A stretch of 27,379 nt of DNA from Merdiplasma sp045118075 (GCA_045118075.1 JBGUOI010000124.1:1-27379), one strand, 5' to 3'. Positions 16,420-23,635 are shown, counted from the stretch's first letter. Numbers and translations are program-made. Notes: a model not told the origin generated them from the letters alone.

Positions 16420-16936
16420 AAGGTTTCTTCCATACACCTTTACTGATCTCATAAACTCCGTCATGATATGCGCCTTCTCCGGTAAAGAATGTCTCAAATC
16501 CGCATTTTTCCAGTACGCGTCCTGAAGCGGCATTCTCCAGCAGACGGATGCCGTATACTTCGGATGTACCGACCCGTTCTGAGATCACAGGAAGGAACGC
16601 TTTCACTGCCTCTGTCGCATAGCCCTTCCCTGTAAATGCTTTTGCCACATGATACCCGATTTCCCATTTACCATCCCCGATGGGGACCAGCTGGACATAG
16701 CCGATGTTCTTATCTTCGTCTTTTGTGATCAGCGCATAGACCAGCGGGCCTTCCGCAGCGCCGTACTGAGAGATCAGGAATTCTACTGTTTCTTCAGCAT
16801 CTTCCGGCGTTTCAAAAACCTCATCCGGAACAAATCTTCTTGTATCCTCATCCAGTGAATTACGGTGGACATCCATTACCATATCCATCGTCATTTCAGT
16901 TATGATCAGTCTGTCTGTTTCCAGCAATTGATTCAT
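16397..16936 (-). CDS. GNAT N-acetyltransferase, RimJ/RimL type
   Basis: 179 residues: LLETDRLIITEMT start signature, WEIGYHVAKAFTGKGYATEAV with the acetyl-CoA binding GKGYAT loop at about 90-110, and ENAASGRVLEKCGF at about 133-146. A typical single-domain RimJ/RimL-like enzyme with unknown substrate. First gene of the minus-strand run that extends down to 9.7 kb. GAGG lies 9 nt before the ATG, and a TATAAT box at 17008-17013 on the minus strand is a likely -10, with no good -35. Confidence 0.82.
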   Translation of the reverse strand: MNQLLETDRLIITEMTMDMVMDVHRNSLDEDTRRFVPDEVFETPEDAEETVEFLISQYGAAEGPLVYALITKDEDKNIGYVQLVPIGDGKWEIGYHVAKAFTGKGYATEAVKAFLPVISERVGTSEVYGIRLLENAASGRVLEKCGFETFFTGEGAYHDGVYEISKGVWKKPYVTKDHN

Positions 16937-17007
16937 GTTTTTAACCTCAGCGATCTTTCTGCATCCGTCTGGTAAATCCGGATCAATCTATATCATTATC
17001 CTCCGAC

Positions 17008-17013
17008 ATTATA
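17008..17013 (-). promoter_or_regulatory. Probable -10 box of the GNAT-led run
   Basis: TATAAT on the minus strand 72 nt before the ATG at 16936. The region upstream is AT-rich without a clear -35. It is divergent from the clpX promoter, starting 28 nt away. Confidence 0.4.
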
Positions 17014-17040
17014 CCATAGATATAATTTCTTTAAATACGC

Positions 17041-17069
17041 TTGACATCCGAAGGAAGTCCTGTTAGTAT
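17041..17069 (+). promoter_or_regulatory. Strong promoter of the clpX leader RNA (copy 1)
   Basis: TTGACA (17041-17046), 17-nt spacer, TAGTAT (17064-17069). The same hexamers with the same spacing, and the same TCC and GC flanks, recur at 25716-25744 before a second copy of the leader. Confidence 0.85.
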
Positions 17070-17078
17070 GCCCTTCAT

Positions 17079-17145
17079 AGGGAGTGCCTGTCCCTCTGTT
17101 TTTTATGCAATAAAACAGAGCCGGCACTCTCTATTTTTGTTTTAG
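17079..17145 (+). ncRNA. Structured leader / small RNA, copy 1, upstream of clpX
   Basis: Starts about 8-10 nt after the -10. Outer stem GGGAGTGCC (17080-17088) with GGCACTCTC (17123-17131), internal loop TGTCC / CC, inner stem CTCTGTTTT (17094-17102) with AAAACAGAG (17112-17120), and a 9-nt loop TTATGCAAT. A T-rich stretch (17134-17144) follows. A further small hairpin CCCGG-AAT-CCGGG is at 17150-17162, then the clpX ribosome site. The same architecture occurs at 25753-25844 with base changes that keep pairing. It may be a transcription attenuator for clpX, or a free small RNA ended by its own terminator. I know no family that matches. Confidence 0.65.
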
Positions 17146-17196
17146 AATACCCGGAATCCGGGCAGAAGCTCAGCCATGAGCGGAAAGGAGGCGAAA

Positions 17197-18456
17197 ATGA
17201 TGGAAAAAGAACTTAAATGCCAGTTTTGCGGAGCACCAAAAAGCTCTAAGAAACGTTTTATCGGAGGCGGCGGCATCATCATCTGTGAAGACTGCATCAA
17301 GTCTTCCAACGATATCATTAACCGCCTCAACCTGGCGGAACAGAAGAAAAAGCAGTCCTGCTTCTCTATGATCGACGCCATGCAGGAAGATCTGAAAAAG
17401 CCGCGTGAGATCGTAAATTTCCTGAATCAGTATGTGATCGGACAGGACAAAGCCAAAAGAACGATTGCAGTGGCTGTTTACAACCACTACAAGAGAATCA
17501 ACGGAGGAGGCGATCCGGATGTTGAAATTCAGAAGTCCAATATCCTGATGATCGGACCCACCGGTTCCGGCAAGACCTATCTGGCACAGTCTCTGGCTAA
17601 AATGCTGGGGGTTCCGTTTGCGGCTTCTGATGCCACATCTTTGACGGAAGCCGGTTATGTTGGCGAGGATGTTGAGAATGTACTTCTGAGGCTGATCAAG
17701 GCAGCAAACGGTGACATCAGCCTGGCAGAAAAAGGTATTGTCTACATCGACGAGATCGATAAGATTGCCAGAAAAGGTGAAAACCCTTCCATCACAAGGG
17801 ATGTATCCGGAGAAGGTGTACAGCATGCGCTGCTCAAGATTCTCGAGGGTACAATTGCTTCTGTTCCTCCTAAAGGGGGCCGTAAGCATCCTGATGCGGA
17901 GATGCTGGAGATCGATACAAGGAATATTCTGTTCATCTGCGGCGGCGCATTTGCGGGTATTGAAAAGAATCTCGCTGATGGAGCAGAAGAAAAAGCCATC
18001 GGCTTTGGTTCTGCGCTTGAGGTAAAAGAGGAGAAAACTCTTTCCGGCAAGCTGCGCGGACTTACGCCTCAGGATCTCATCAAGTTCGGTCTGACACCGG
18101 AATTTGTCGGAAGACTGCCCGTCTTCGTCACGCTCGATGAGCTCGACGAAAATGCACTGGTAAGGATTCTGACCGAACCCAGGAACTCTCTGGTAAAACA
18201 GTACGAAAAGCTCCTGGCGCTCGACGGCGTTGAGCTTGAATTTGAACCGGATGCTCTTGCCGAGATCGCTAAGATCGCCATGCGCAAAAAAACAGGCGCA
18301 AGAGGTCTGAGAGCGATCATGGAAAACGTAATGGAGAACATCATGTTTGATATTCCGGATGAAAAAAACATCCGGAAATGTATCCTTACAAAAGATGCTG
18401 TTCTTGGGGAGGCACAGCCTGTAATCGTAAGAGGAAAAACAAACAGAACTGCCTGA
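17197..18456 (+). CDS. clpX: ClpX-type AAA+ unfoldase (Clp protease ATP-binding subunit)
   Basis: 419 residues. N-terminal zinc-binding domain with Cys8, Cys11, Cys30 and Cys33; Walker A GPTGSGKT at 120-127; pore-1 loop GYVG at 153-156; Walker B IVYIDEID at 181-188; RKH pore loop at GGRKHP; ClpP-binding IGF loop at 268-270; sensor-2 GARGLRAIME near the C-terminus. ClpX unfolds tagged proteins and feeds them to ClpP in the cytosol. The IGF loop is kept, so it should dock ClpP, but no clpP or tig is adjacent, contrary to the usual order, so this may be a paralogue. The start is ATG 17197, 6 nt after AAAGGAGG; an upstream ATG at 17176 would precede that ribosome site. It is monocistronic, with leader RNA and its own terminator. 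Confidence 0.9.
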   Translation: MMEKELKCQFCGAPKSSKKRFIGGGGIIICEDCIKSSNDIINRLNLAEQKKKQSCFSMIDAMQEDLKKPREIVNFLNQYVIGQDKAKRTIAVAVYNHYKRINGGGDPDVEIQKSNILMIGPTGSGKTYLAQSLAKMLGVPFAASDATSLTEAGYVGEDVENVLLRLIKAANGDISLAEKGIVYIDEIDKIARKGENPSITRDVSGEGVQHALLKILEGTIASVPPKGGRKHPDAEMLEIDTRNILFICGGAFAGIEKNLADGAEEKAIGFGSALEVKEEKTLSGKLRGLTPQDLIKFGLTPEFVGRLPVFVTLDELDENALVRILTEPRNSLVKQYEKLLALDGVELEFEPDALAEIAKIAMRKKTGARGLRAIMENVMENIMFDIPDEKNIRKCILTKDAVLGEAQPVIVRGKTNRTA

Positions 18457-18468
18457 GAATGGGGAAAG

Positions 18469-18501
18469 AAAAAGGTGCTGCAGCAAGGCGGCACCTTTTT
18501 T
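18469..18501 (+). terminator. Rho-independent terminator of clpX
   Basis: AAAAAGGTGC pairs with GCACCTTTTTT (18491-18501) around a 12-nt loop, 13 nt after the stop codon. Confidence 0.85.
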
Positions 18502-18508
18502 CGCTTTT

Positions 18509-19114
18509 TTATTTTGATTCTGCTGCCTTGACAGCTCCCAGACAGTGGATCCTCACGACACGGTTGTTATCCGTTTCTGAAATTTCCTTCAGAAGTTCCA
18601 CATAAGGTCTGACAAATTCCGGCCGGCGTTTCCCGAGAACACGAAAGATCTCCGGGGCCTCCATTCTAACCTTGTCATCGGGATCGTGCAGGAGTTTCTC
18701 AAATACCGGCATATAATCCTCATAGATGCCGGGTGTATTCGTGGCGATGTTTTCCGATGCCCAAATAAAACTCAGCCTGACCTTTGCCTCCTCATCGGCA
18801 GCAAAGCGGAACATGTCCGCCCAAAACGGCTCGATCAAAGGATAACTGCCCCGTCCGATCCGGCCAAGGGCGCCTATCGCGCGCTCCCGCAGCAGCGAAT
18901 TGGGACTGTCGCAGAAAGAAGCAATTTTCGGTACCTCATCCTGCACGGAAAGAGGGTGAACGAGTCCGAATTCTCCAAGCAGCCAGAGCGCCTTTGCCTG
19001 TATTTTTACTGAATCGAATGCAAGCAGGGATGAAACATAAGGGATGCTCTCTTCCCACTTATCTTTATTTTTAGTCAATGATCCAAGCTCTTTATAAAGT
19101 ATCGATTCGTTCAA
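18509..19114 (-). CDS. HEAT-repeat protein
   Basis: 201 residues from a TTG start at 19114, chosen because TCAGGAG lies 8 nt upstream and the open frame beyond it runs into an AT-rich promoter-like stretch. The sequence is a string of about five helical pairs: KIQAKALWLLGEFG, NSLLRERAIGALGRIG, KVRLSFIWASENIA, KVRMEAPEIFRVLG and RVVRIHCLGAVKA are the second helices of HEAT/PBS-lyase-like repeats. Such scaffolds bind proteins; no enzymatic motif is present. It is convergent with clpX and divergent from the isomerase-like gene, so it is transcribed alone. Confidence 0.75.
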   Translation of the reverse strand: MNESILYKELGSLTKNKDKWEESIPYVSSLLAFDSVKIQAKALWLLGEFGLVHPLSVQDEVPKIASFCDSPNSLLRERAIGALGRIGRGSYPLIEPFWADMFRFAADEEAKVRLSFIWASENIATNTPGIYEDYMPVFEKLLHDPDDKVRMEAPEIFRVLGKRRPEFVRPYVELLKEISETDNNRVVRIHCLGAVKAAESK

Positions 19115-19229
19115 TCTGTCATCTCCTGAAATGCATCCTCTGGCTTTTGTGATACTGTTTCTAATTTGAATTCGTGTCGGGGATCCCGATCCTTTGACAT
19201 ATATTATATCAATTTTTCTCAAAACAAAC

Positions 19230-19235
19230 TATAAT
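19230..19235 (+). promoter_or_regulatory. -10 box for the isomerase-like gene
   Basis: TATAAT 39 nt before the ATG at 19274, in an AT-rich region; the -35 equivalent at 17 nt is a poor TATCAA. An upstream TTGACA at 19195-19200 is 29 nt away, too far to pair with it. Confidence 0.4.
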
Positions 19236-19273
19236 ATGATTAACTGTTTACACAAAACGAGGGGGGGACCAAA

Positions 19274-19945
19274 ATGCAGTTTTCAGTCTGTATCGATGCG
19301 GTATTCGGCCGGAATACGGATCCGGCCTCAGCCATAAGAAAAGTTCGGGAAATCGGTTTTGACGCTTATGAATTCTGGAGTTGGTGGGATAAAGATATAG
19401 AAAATATGAAAAAGGCACAGCTCGAAGCTGGCCTTACACCCGCTGCGCTGTGCACGAAATTCATATCTCTGACAGATCCTGACAGAAGAAAAGACTATTT
19501 AGAAGGCCTGAAGGTCTGTGCCCCTTACCTGGAAGAAGCAGGTATGACTCTGGTCATTGAGCCGCTGAATATTGCAGTGGATCATCCTGACTATTACCTC
19601 AGTACAAGTGCCGAAGCGGCCGAAATACTTGAAGAGACAGATAAACCCTCTGTAAAAATGCTTTTCGATGTCTATCATCAGCAGATTACAGAAGGTGATC
19701 TGATTCGCAATATCCAAAGATATATTCCTTTGATCGGGCACTTTCATGCCGCCGGCAATCCCGGAAGAGATACGATTCTGAAAGGCGAGATCAATTATCC
19801 GGCAGTTTTGGAAGCTATTTGGGAAACCGCTTATCAAGGATTTGTTGGTCTTGAGTATTTCCCCTCTCCCGATAAAGCAGAATCCAGTCTAACGGAAATT
19901 CTGAATTCTGTCATGAAAGCGGCAGCCAGTCCAGGACCTTCTTGA
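19274..19945 (+). CDS. Hydroxypyruvate isomerase-like TIM-barrel protein with probable internal deletion
   Basis: 223 residues of the AP-endonuclease-2/Hyi TIM-barrel family, normally about 255-260. Family motifs: FDAYEFWSWW at 29-38, FISLTDPDRR at 63-72, VIEPLNIAVDH at 94-104 (catalytic Glu96), FDVYHQQITEGDLIR at 131-145, GHFHAAGNPGR at 155-165, GEINYP at 171-176 and GLEYFP at 192-197 (Glu194). Between DYLEGLK (74-80) and VCAPYLEE (81-88) about 35 residues present in relatives are absent; that segment holds a barrel strand and helix. The usual segment ends in a second EGLK, so recombination between the repeats would give this join in frame. It may be inactive. GAGGGGGGG precedes the ATG. The 3' end overlaps the convergent esterase gene by 35 nt. 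Confidence 0.75.
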   Translation: MQFSVCIDAVFGRNTDPASAIRKVREIGFDAYEFWSWWDKDIENMKKAQLEAGLTPAALCTKFISLTDPDRRKDYLEGLKVCAPYLEEAGMTLVIEPLNIAVDHPDYYLSTSAEAAEILEETDKPSVKMLFDVYHQQITEGDLIRNIQRYIPLIGHFHAAGNPGRDTILKGEINYPAVLEAIWETAYQGFVGLEYFPSPDKAESSLTEILNSVMKAAASPGPS

Positions 19946-20678
19946 TCTGTCTGTCCCAGAAATCCCAGTCGTGGCCGTAATCCTCTTCGTCCCAGGTCAC
20001 CTCAATGCCCTTCGACTCTAAGAAATCGCGAAAAGCCACATTTGCCGGCATCAAATCGTCCTTCGTTCCGCAAGCCATGTAGAACTTCGGAATACGACGC
20101 TGCCCGGCCAGCATTTCTTCCACGGCAACCCACGGATTCATGTCAGTTTTGGCAGCCGTTTCCTTATTATCGAAAAGTCCGTTGTTGGCTTCCTCAGAAG
20201 TATCTTCAAAAATATGCACTGCAGAAGACAGCCCGGCCACATGACCAAACGTTTCGGAATAGACGATGCCGTTTCGGAGTGCACCAAATCCTCCCATAGA
20301 AAGACCCGCAATGAAAGTGTCCTCCCTCTTCTCCGAGAGTGGGAACATACGCCTGGTTACTTCCACCAGTTCTTTTCCGATAAAAGTTCCGTAATCATTC
20401 CATGGCGTTCTTGAATTAAAGTAAAACGAGTTATCCCCGGAAGGCATTACGACCGCCAGGTTCTTCTCCTCAGCCCATTTCTGAATACGGGTCTGACTTA
20501 CCCAATCTGTATAATTTCCCAGAAGACCATGCAGCAGATAGAGTGTCTTGTATTTGCGATCTTTTCCGTTCAGGTAACGATTTGTGTCCGCATCGAAGCG
20601 ATCCACCGGAAGTATCACATTGAGCGGAACGATCCGAAACAGTGCCTGTGACAGATAATTTACTTGAATTAATGCCAT
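19911..20678 (-). CDS. Esterase family protein (esterase D / tributyrin esterase type)
   Basis: 255 residues, alpha/beta hydrolase of the esterase-D group. LYLLHGLLGNYTDWV at 47-61 gives the oxyanion loop, PSGDNSFYFNS at 79-89 is group-specific, nucleophile elbow GLSMGG near 125, Asp in CGTKDDLMPAN near 203, and His in YGHDWDFWD near 233. No signal peptide. Relatives hydrolyse short-chain esters, acetylated sugars or S-formylglutathione; substrate unknown. It has its own promoter (20715-20743). The 3' end overlaps the convergent isomerase-like gene. Confidence 0.87.
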   Translation of the reverse strand: MALIQVNYLSQALFRIVPLNVILPVDRFDADTNRYLNGKDRKYKTLYLLHGLLGNYTDWVSQTRIQKWAEEKNLAVVMPSGDNSFYFNSRTPWNDYGTFIGKELVEVTRRMFPLSEKREDTFIAGLSMGGFGALRNGIVYSETFGHVAGLSSAVHIFEDTSEEANNGLFDNKETAAKTDMNPWVAVEEMLAGQRRIPKFYMACGTKDDLMPANVAFRDFLESKGIEVTWDEEDYGHDWDFWDRQIKKVLDWLPLS

Positions 20679-20714
20679 TTTTGTATCCCCCGTTTACTTT
20701 TTTAGTCTGATAAT

Positions 20715-20743
20715 ATTATACAAATTAACAAAGGAGTTATAAA
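20715..20743 (-). promoter_or_regulatory. Promoter of the esterase gene
   Basis: On the minus strand TTTATA (20738-20743), 17-nt spacer, TATAAT (20715-20720), 37 nt before the ATG. Confidence 0.55.
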
Positions 20744-20760
20744 GGTGCACCGGCCGATTC

Positions 20761-21390
20761 TCAGAGTTTCTTTAATTTCGTTAACACGGGATTTCCCCTC
20801 GTTCCATGCTTCTCCACATACCGGATCACATCCTGCTTTTTTATCGCCCTCTCAATCAATGATGGATCCAGCTTATTCAAAAGTTCCTCCATCCGGACCT
20901 GTCCTGTTCTTCTTATCTCTTTCAGTTTCTCAGTATCCTCCAGTTTTCTTGCTGCCTCACTTTTAGGATATCCCTGCCCGAACGGTTCCGAGAAAAGTGC
21001 CGCTATCGTCTTTTCAAAATTATCGCGTCCTGCCCAGGTATAGTCTTCACCCAGAGGAAGAGAAACCGCATTTCCGTTATTGATCTGAGCAAACAGGTAG
21101 GCATCCTTCGGTGCAGGCGCATATCCGCAGATCACTCCCGGCATACTGTTGCAGGCAAGCATCATTCCCTGCCCCGATGAACAGCCGGTAATAACAAAAT
21201 CAACCGCACCGCTTGCCAGCAGTATACCGACAAGAATCGAAATATCTACATATGAATATCCCTCTTTTTCTTCTATAGTGCACCCAAAGTTTATGACCTC
21301 CGAGTCCGCCGGCGCATACCTGGTTACGGCATTATAGATCAGTTCATTTTTATCCGCCTGCGAGCTCGCCTGAATAACACCTATTCTCAT
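20761..21390 (-). CDS. RpiB/LacA/LacB family sugar-phosphate isomerase
   Basis: 209 residues. MRIGVIQASSQADKNELI opens the Rossmann-like fold; the active-site segment VITGCSSGQGMMLACNSMPGV at about 66-86 carries the catalytic Cys and the anion-hole GQGM; PLGEDYTWAGRDN at about 111 is family-typical. The C-terminal 65 residues (EKLKEIRRTGQVRMEELLNKLD onward) are a helical extension seen in a Clostridial subgroup of RpiB-like proteins. The family interconverts aldose and ketose phosphates such as ribose 5-phosphate/ribulose 5-phosphate; actual sugar unknown. AAGGGGGTG precedes the ATG. It lies 12 nt after a small conserved gene. Confidence 0.83.
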   Translation of the reverse strand: MRIGVIQASSQADKNELIYNAVTRYAPADSEVINFGCTIEEKEGYSYVDISILVGILLASGAVDFVITGCSSGQGMMLACNSMPGVICGYAPAPKDAYLFAQINNGNAVSLPLGEDYTWAGRDNFEKTIAALFSEPFGQGYPKSEAARKLEDTEKLKEIRRTGQVRMEELLNKLDPSLIERAIKKQDVIRYVEKHGTRGNPVLTKLKKL

Positions 21391-21402
21391 TAAGCACCCC
21401 CT

Positions 21403-21591
21403 TCACTTGTCTACGACATATTTATCCAGATCGATCCCGTTTTTCAGGGCGATCTCTATAATTTCCCGGTCCGAAGCCCGTTCCGTGTTGACAAGATCCA
21501 TCACCGCAAACCCGGAAACGCCAAACATAGCCGTGCCGTAATAATCCATCAGATCCCTGCGCAGGCTTTCAATATCTATTTCATAATCCAT
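21403..21591 (-). CDS. Small conserved hypothetical protein
   Basis: 62 residues, acidic, mostly helical: DIESLRRDLMDYYGTAMFG at 6-24, then FAVMDLVNTERASDREIIEIALKNGIDLDKY. I have an impression of similar short proteins in Lachnospiraceae but no known function. AGAGGAAGC is 2-10 nt before the ATG. It precedes the RpiB-like gene by 12 nt in the same direction. Confidence 0.7.
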   Translation of the reverse strand: MDYEIDIESLRRDLMDYYGTAMFGVSGFAVMDLVNTERASDREIIEIALKNGIDLDKYVVDK

Positions 21592-21613
21592 ATGCTTCCT
21601 CTAAACTTTAAGA

Positions 21614-21662
21614 AAGAGCAGAACAGCCGCCGGCAGATCACCGGCTGGCTCATCCCGCTCTT
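21614..21662 (-). terminator. Terminator of the coiled-coil gene
   Basis: AAGAGC (21614-21619) pairs with GCTCTT (21657-21662), with an inner stem GCCGGC / GCCGG. On the minus strand it is followed by TCTTAAAG. It lies 40 nt after the stop of the coiled-coil gene. Confidence 0.5.
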
Positions 21663-21702
21663 TCCAGCTGCTTCGTTGTTTATTTTCGAGATTCAATCAA
21701 CC

Positions 21703-22047
21703 TCAGATAAGCTCGTCCACCTTCTGAGCAGCCTCGTCTTTAATCTCTTCAGCCGCCTGAACTGCCTCGTCTTTAACTTCTTCAGCCGTCTGAACCACCT
21801 CGTCCTTAACCTCTTCGGCTGCCTGCACGGCTTCGTCTTTTACGTCCTCAGCCGTATTAAGCAGACCTTCTGCCTTCTCTTTCAGCCCGCTAACACCGGC
21901 GGCGATCTTTTCGTCAACGTCTGTTTTGTCCAGGAAGCCTTTTGCTTTATCCTTCAATTCAGATACACCCTCGACGATCTTCTCATCGATATCTGTCTTA
22001 TCCAGAATCTCATTGACTTTCCCCTTCAGATCATCCATCAGTCCCAT
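21703..22047 (-). CDS. Repetitive amphipathic helical protein
   Basis: 114 residues, almost entirely predicted helix. Two 24-residue repeats at 14-37 and 38-61 (each ...LDKTDxDEKIxxGVSxLK) are followed by four 11-residue repeats of the type VKDEAVQAAEE at about 68-110. The 11-residue period is that of LEA and apolipoprotein-like amphipathic helices that lie on membranes or protect proteins in stress; function here is inference. Start ATG 22047 has AAAGGAGA 7 nt upstream; the frame is open further upstream but without a ribosome site. It has its own terminator. Confidence 0.75.
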   Translation of the reverse strand: MGLMDDLKGKVNEILDKTDIDEKIVEGVSELKDKAKGFLDKTDVDEKIAAGVSGLKEKAEGLLNTAEDVKDEAVQAAEEVKDEVVQTAEEVKDEAVQAAEEIKDEAAQKVDELI

Positions 22048-22109
22048 AGTAAATCTCCTTTCTGCTAAGCGGTAGGTTTGCTCCTCTTTCATACTATAAC
22101 ACAAAATTT

Positions 22110-22157
22110 CTGACAAGTAACGATTACATTCTATAGGTTCGAATCCTGTCAGGCGGA
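22110..22157 (+). other. tRNA T-arm remnant
   Basis: ATAGG (22133-22137), loop TTCGAAT (22138-22144), CCTGT (22145-22149) forms a perfect tRNA T-arm with the invariant TTCRA. Around it CTGACA (22110-22115) pairs with TGTCAG (22147-22152). No anticodon or D arm is present. It is a fossil of a tRNA gene or half of an integration site. Confidence 0.4.
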
Positions 22158-22168
22158 TAAGCCCGATC

Positions 22169-22798
22169 CTACCGTTTCTTATATCCGCAGTCACAGTAGG
22201 GACCGCCGGAGGCCAGTGTATATTCCCGTACGAATTTTGATGTGCCTCCCGCTTCGCTCATGGTATAGTCCAGGCTGCACATGGCCGGGACCAGTTCAAA
22301 GAGCCCCAGCTCCTTCATCAGCGTGCAGATGCCGCATGAAGAGAACCGCGCTTCATAACCGCTGCCATCCGGATAGGGAAGGTATTCCATGTTCCATGAA
22401 TAGGGATTACGGTCCGCTGCACGAAGAGCGGCGGTATCCTTCATTCCCTGAATATCGGAAGAAGTGAACTTTTTCTTCCCGCTCATCCGGCAGAACCACT
22501 TCATGGGAGCCGTCATCATGGATTTCCGGTAGTATTCCGTCGTCTTTCGGACAGTCGGCATTTCCGGAAGATTCAGAAGAAAAGATGACAGCATCGCGCA
22601 GTTGACGATATTCATCTTAAAGCGGTCCGCCTTATCAAATTCAGGAAGACTGCGGATGATTTCCTTATATCGAAGTTTTGCTTTTGCAGTAATACTTTTT
22701 GCCGTTTCAGGATCATATCTGTAAACCGCCGACAATTGTTTCCGGAATGATCTTGAAAAAAGGGCCCACATACCTGCAGGCATGCCTGCATACTTCAT
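22169..22798 (-). CDS. L-2-amino-thiazoline-4-carboxylic acid hydrolase family protein
   Basis: 209 residues. The C-terminal half has the family features: FSSCGICTLMKELGLFELVP at about 152-171, MCSLDYTMSE at 173-182, and YTLASGGPYCDCGYKKR at the end, with conserved Cys at about 155, 158, 174, 202 and 204. The founding enzyme opens the thiazoline ring of ATC to S-/N-carbamoyl-cysteine, but most members, including this one, are of unknown substrate. GTGAGGAG precedes the ATG. It follows the methyltransferase gene by 60 nt in the same direction and is probably co-transcribed. Confidence 0.8.
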   Translation of the reverse strand: MKYAGMPAGMWALFSRSFRKQLSAVYRYDPETAKSITAKAKLRYKEIIRSLPEFDKADRFKMNIVNCAMLSSFLLNLPEMPTVRKTTEYYRKSMMTAPMKWFCRMSGKKKFTSSDIQGMKDTAALRAADRNPYSWNMEYLPYPDGSGYEARFSSCGICTLMKELGLFELVPAMCSLDYTMSEAGGTSKFVREYTLASGGPYCDCGYKKR

Positions 22799-22858
22799 TT
22801 TATCTTACTCCTCACCTGATTTATGATTTGCTTCGTGCCATGCACAGAGCATCCTCTT

Positions 22859-23461
22859 CTAAGCCTTCTTCATAACCGCCACGGCACAGGGGATCCGCCC
22901 GGCAGCCAATGAGACCTTCACATCGCGATACCCTGCATCCAGGAAAAACTGCCGGTAGCTTTCCACGGTAAACTGTCGTTTGAAATCCGCCCCGGCTTTC
23001 CCGACCACTCCGGCAAACCCGCTGGTATTTCCACGGGAGTCTTTATTCATGTAAGTCGGGATGATCAGCATCCCGCTGTCTTTGCAGACCCGGTTCAGTT
23101 CGCCGAGAGCAGTCAGCGGATTTTCCAGCAAATGGATCACGTTCCCGGCCACGACCTTATCGAAACTGCCGTCCGGGAAAGCAAGTGAAGTGATGTCAGC
23201 CTGAGCATACGTGATATTCCGGTAGTCCCTGCAATTCTTTTCAGCCCTCTTCAACATTTTTTCAGAGAAATCCGTTGCTGTAAGCTGCCTGCATCTTGGT
23301 GCGATCACGGCTGATAAAAGCCCTGTTCCGCAGGCACACTCCAGCACCGCATCACCGGGCCTGATCAGATCCGACACGATCTTTTTCAGTTTCTGATGCG
23401 TCTTCCTGTTGATGACATTAACGAAAATGTCATATACACCGGCCACGTTATCCCAGAACAT
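22859..23461 (-). CDS. Class I SAM-dependent methyltransferase (UbiE/MenG-like)
   Basis: 200 residues. Motif I VLECACGTGLLSAV at about 39-52 binds SAM; ATDFSEKML near 62 supplies the acidic residue for the ribose; DGSFDKVVAGNVIHLLENP at about 96-114 is motif II/III. The N-terminus MFWDNVAGVYD is typical of UbiE-like and of small-molecule methyltransferases in Clostridia. Substrate unknown. It has a strong promoter at 23542-23570 and is followed by the ATC hydrolase gene. Confidence 0.85.
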   Translation of the reverse strand: MFWDNVAGVYDIFVNVINRKTHQKLKKIVSDLIRPGDAVLECACGTGLLSAVIAPRCRQLTATDFSEKMLKRAEKNCRDYRNITYAQADITSLAFPDGSFDKVVAGNVIHLLENPLTALGELNRVCKDSGMLIIPTYMNKDSRGNTSGFAGVVGKAGADFKRQFTVESYRQFFLDAGYRDVKVSLAAGRIPCAVAVMKKA

Positions 23462-23541
23462 TCTGCTGCCTCCTGATAAAAATTTCTATAGGCTGCTTCC
23501 TCTAAACACCCCAAAAAGGGTGCGGTTAGCTATCTCTAACA

Positions 23542-23570
23542 ATAATACATCATACCATTCTATTTATCAA
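23542..23570 (-). promoter_or_regulatory. Promoter of the methyltransferase gene
   Basis: On the minus strand TTGATA (23565-23570), 17-nt spacer, TATTAT (23542-23547), about 80 nt before the ATG. The leader carries a small GTTAG/CTAAC hairpin and a CACCC/GGGTG hairpin. Confidence 0.7.
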
Positions 23571-23606
23571 TAACTTTGGACATATCCGAAGACTGCCCCG
23601 GGCTTT

Positions 23607-23635
23607 TTGACCCCTGCCTCATAATGTGTTATTCT
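23607..23635 (+). promoter_or_regulatory. Promoter of the aminopeptidase gene
   Basis: TTGACC (23607-23612), 17-nt spacer, TATTCT (23630-23635), 37 nt before the ATG. Confidence 0.65.

Noticed and set aside
17170..18486. Long open frame on the minus strand across clpX (438 codons)
   Set aside because: It is antisense to a complete ClpX with all motifs, has no recognisable domain and no ribosome site; it is a shadow of codon usage.
19195..19235. TTGACA paired with TATAAT as a promoter for the isomerase-like gene
   Set aside because: The spacing is 29 nt, far from 16-18, so the hexamers cannot belong to one promoter.
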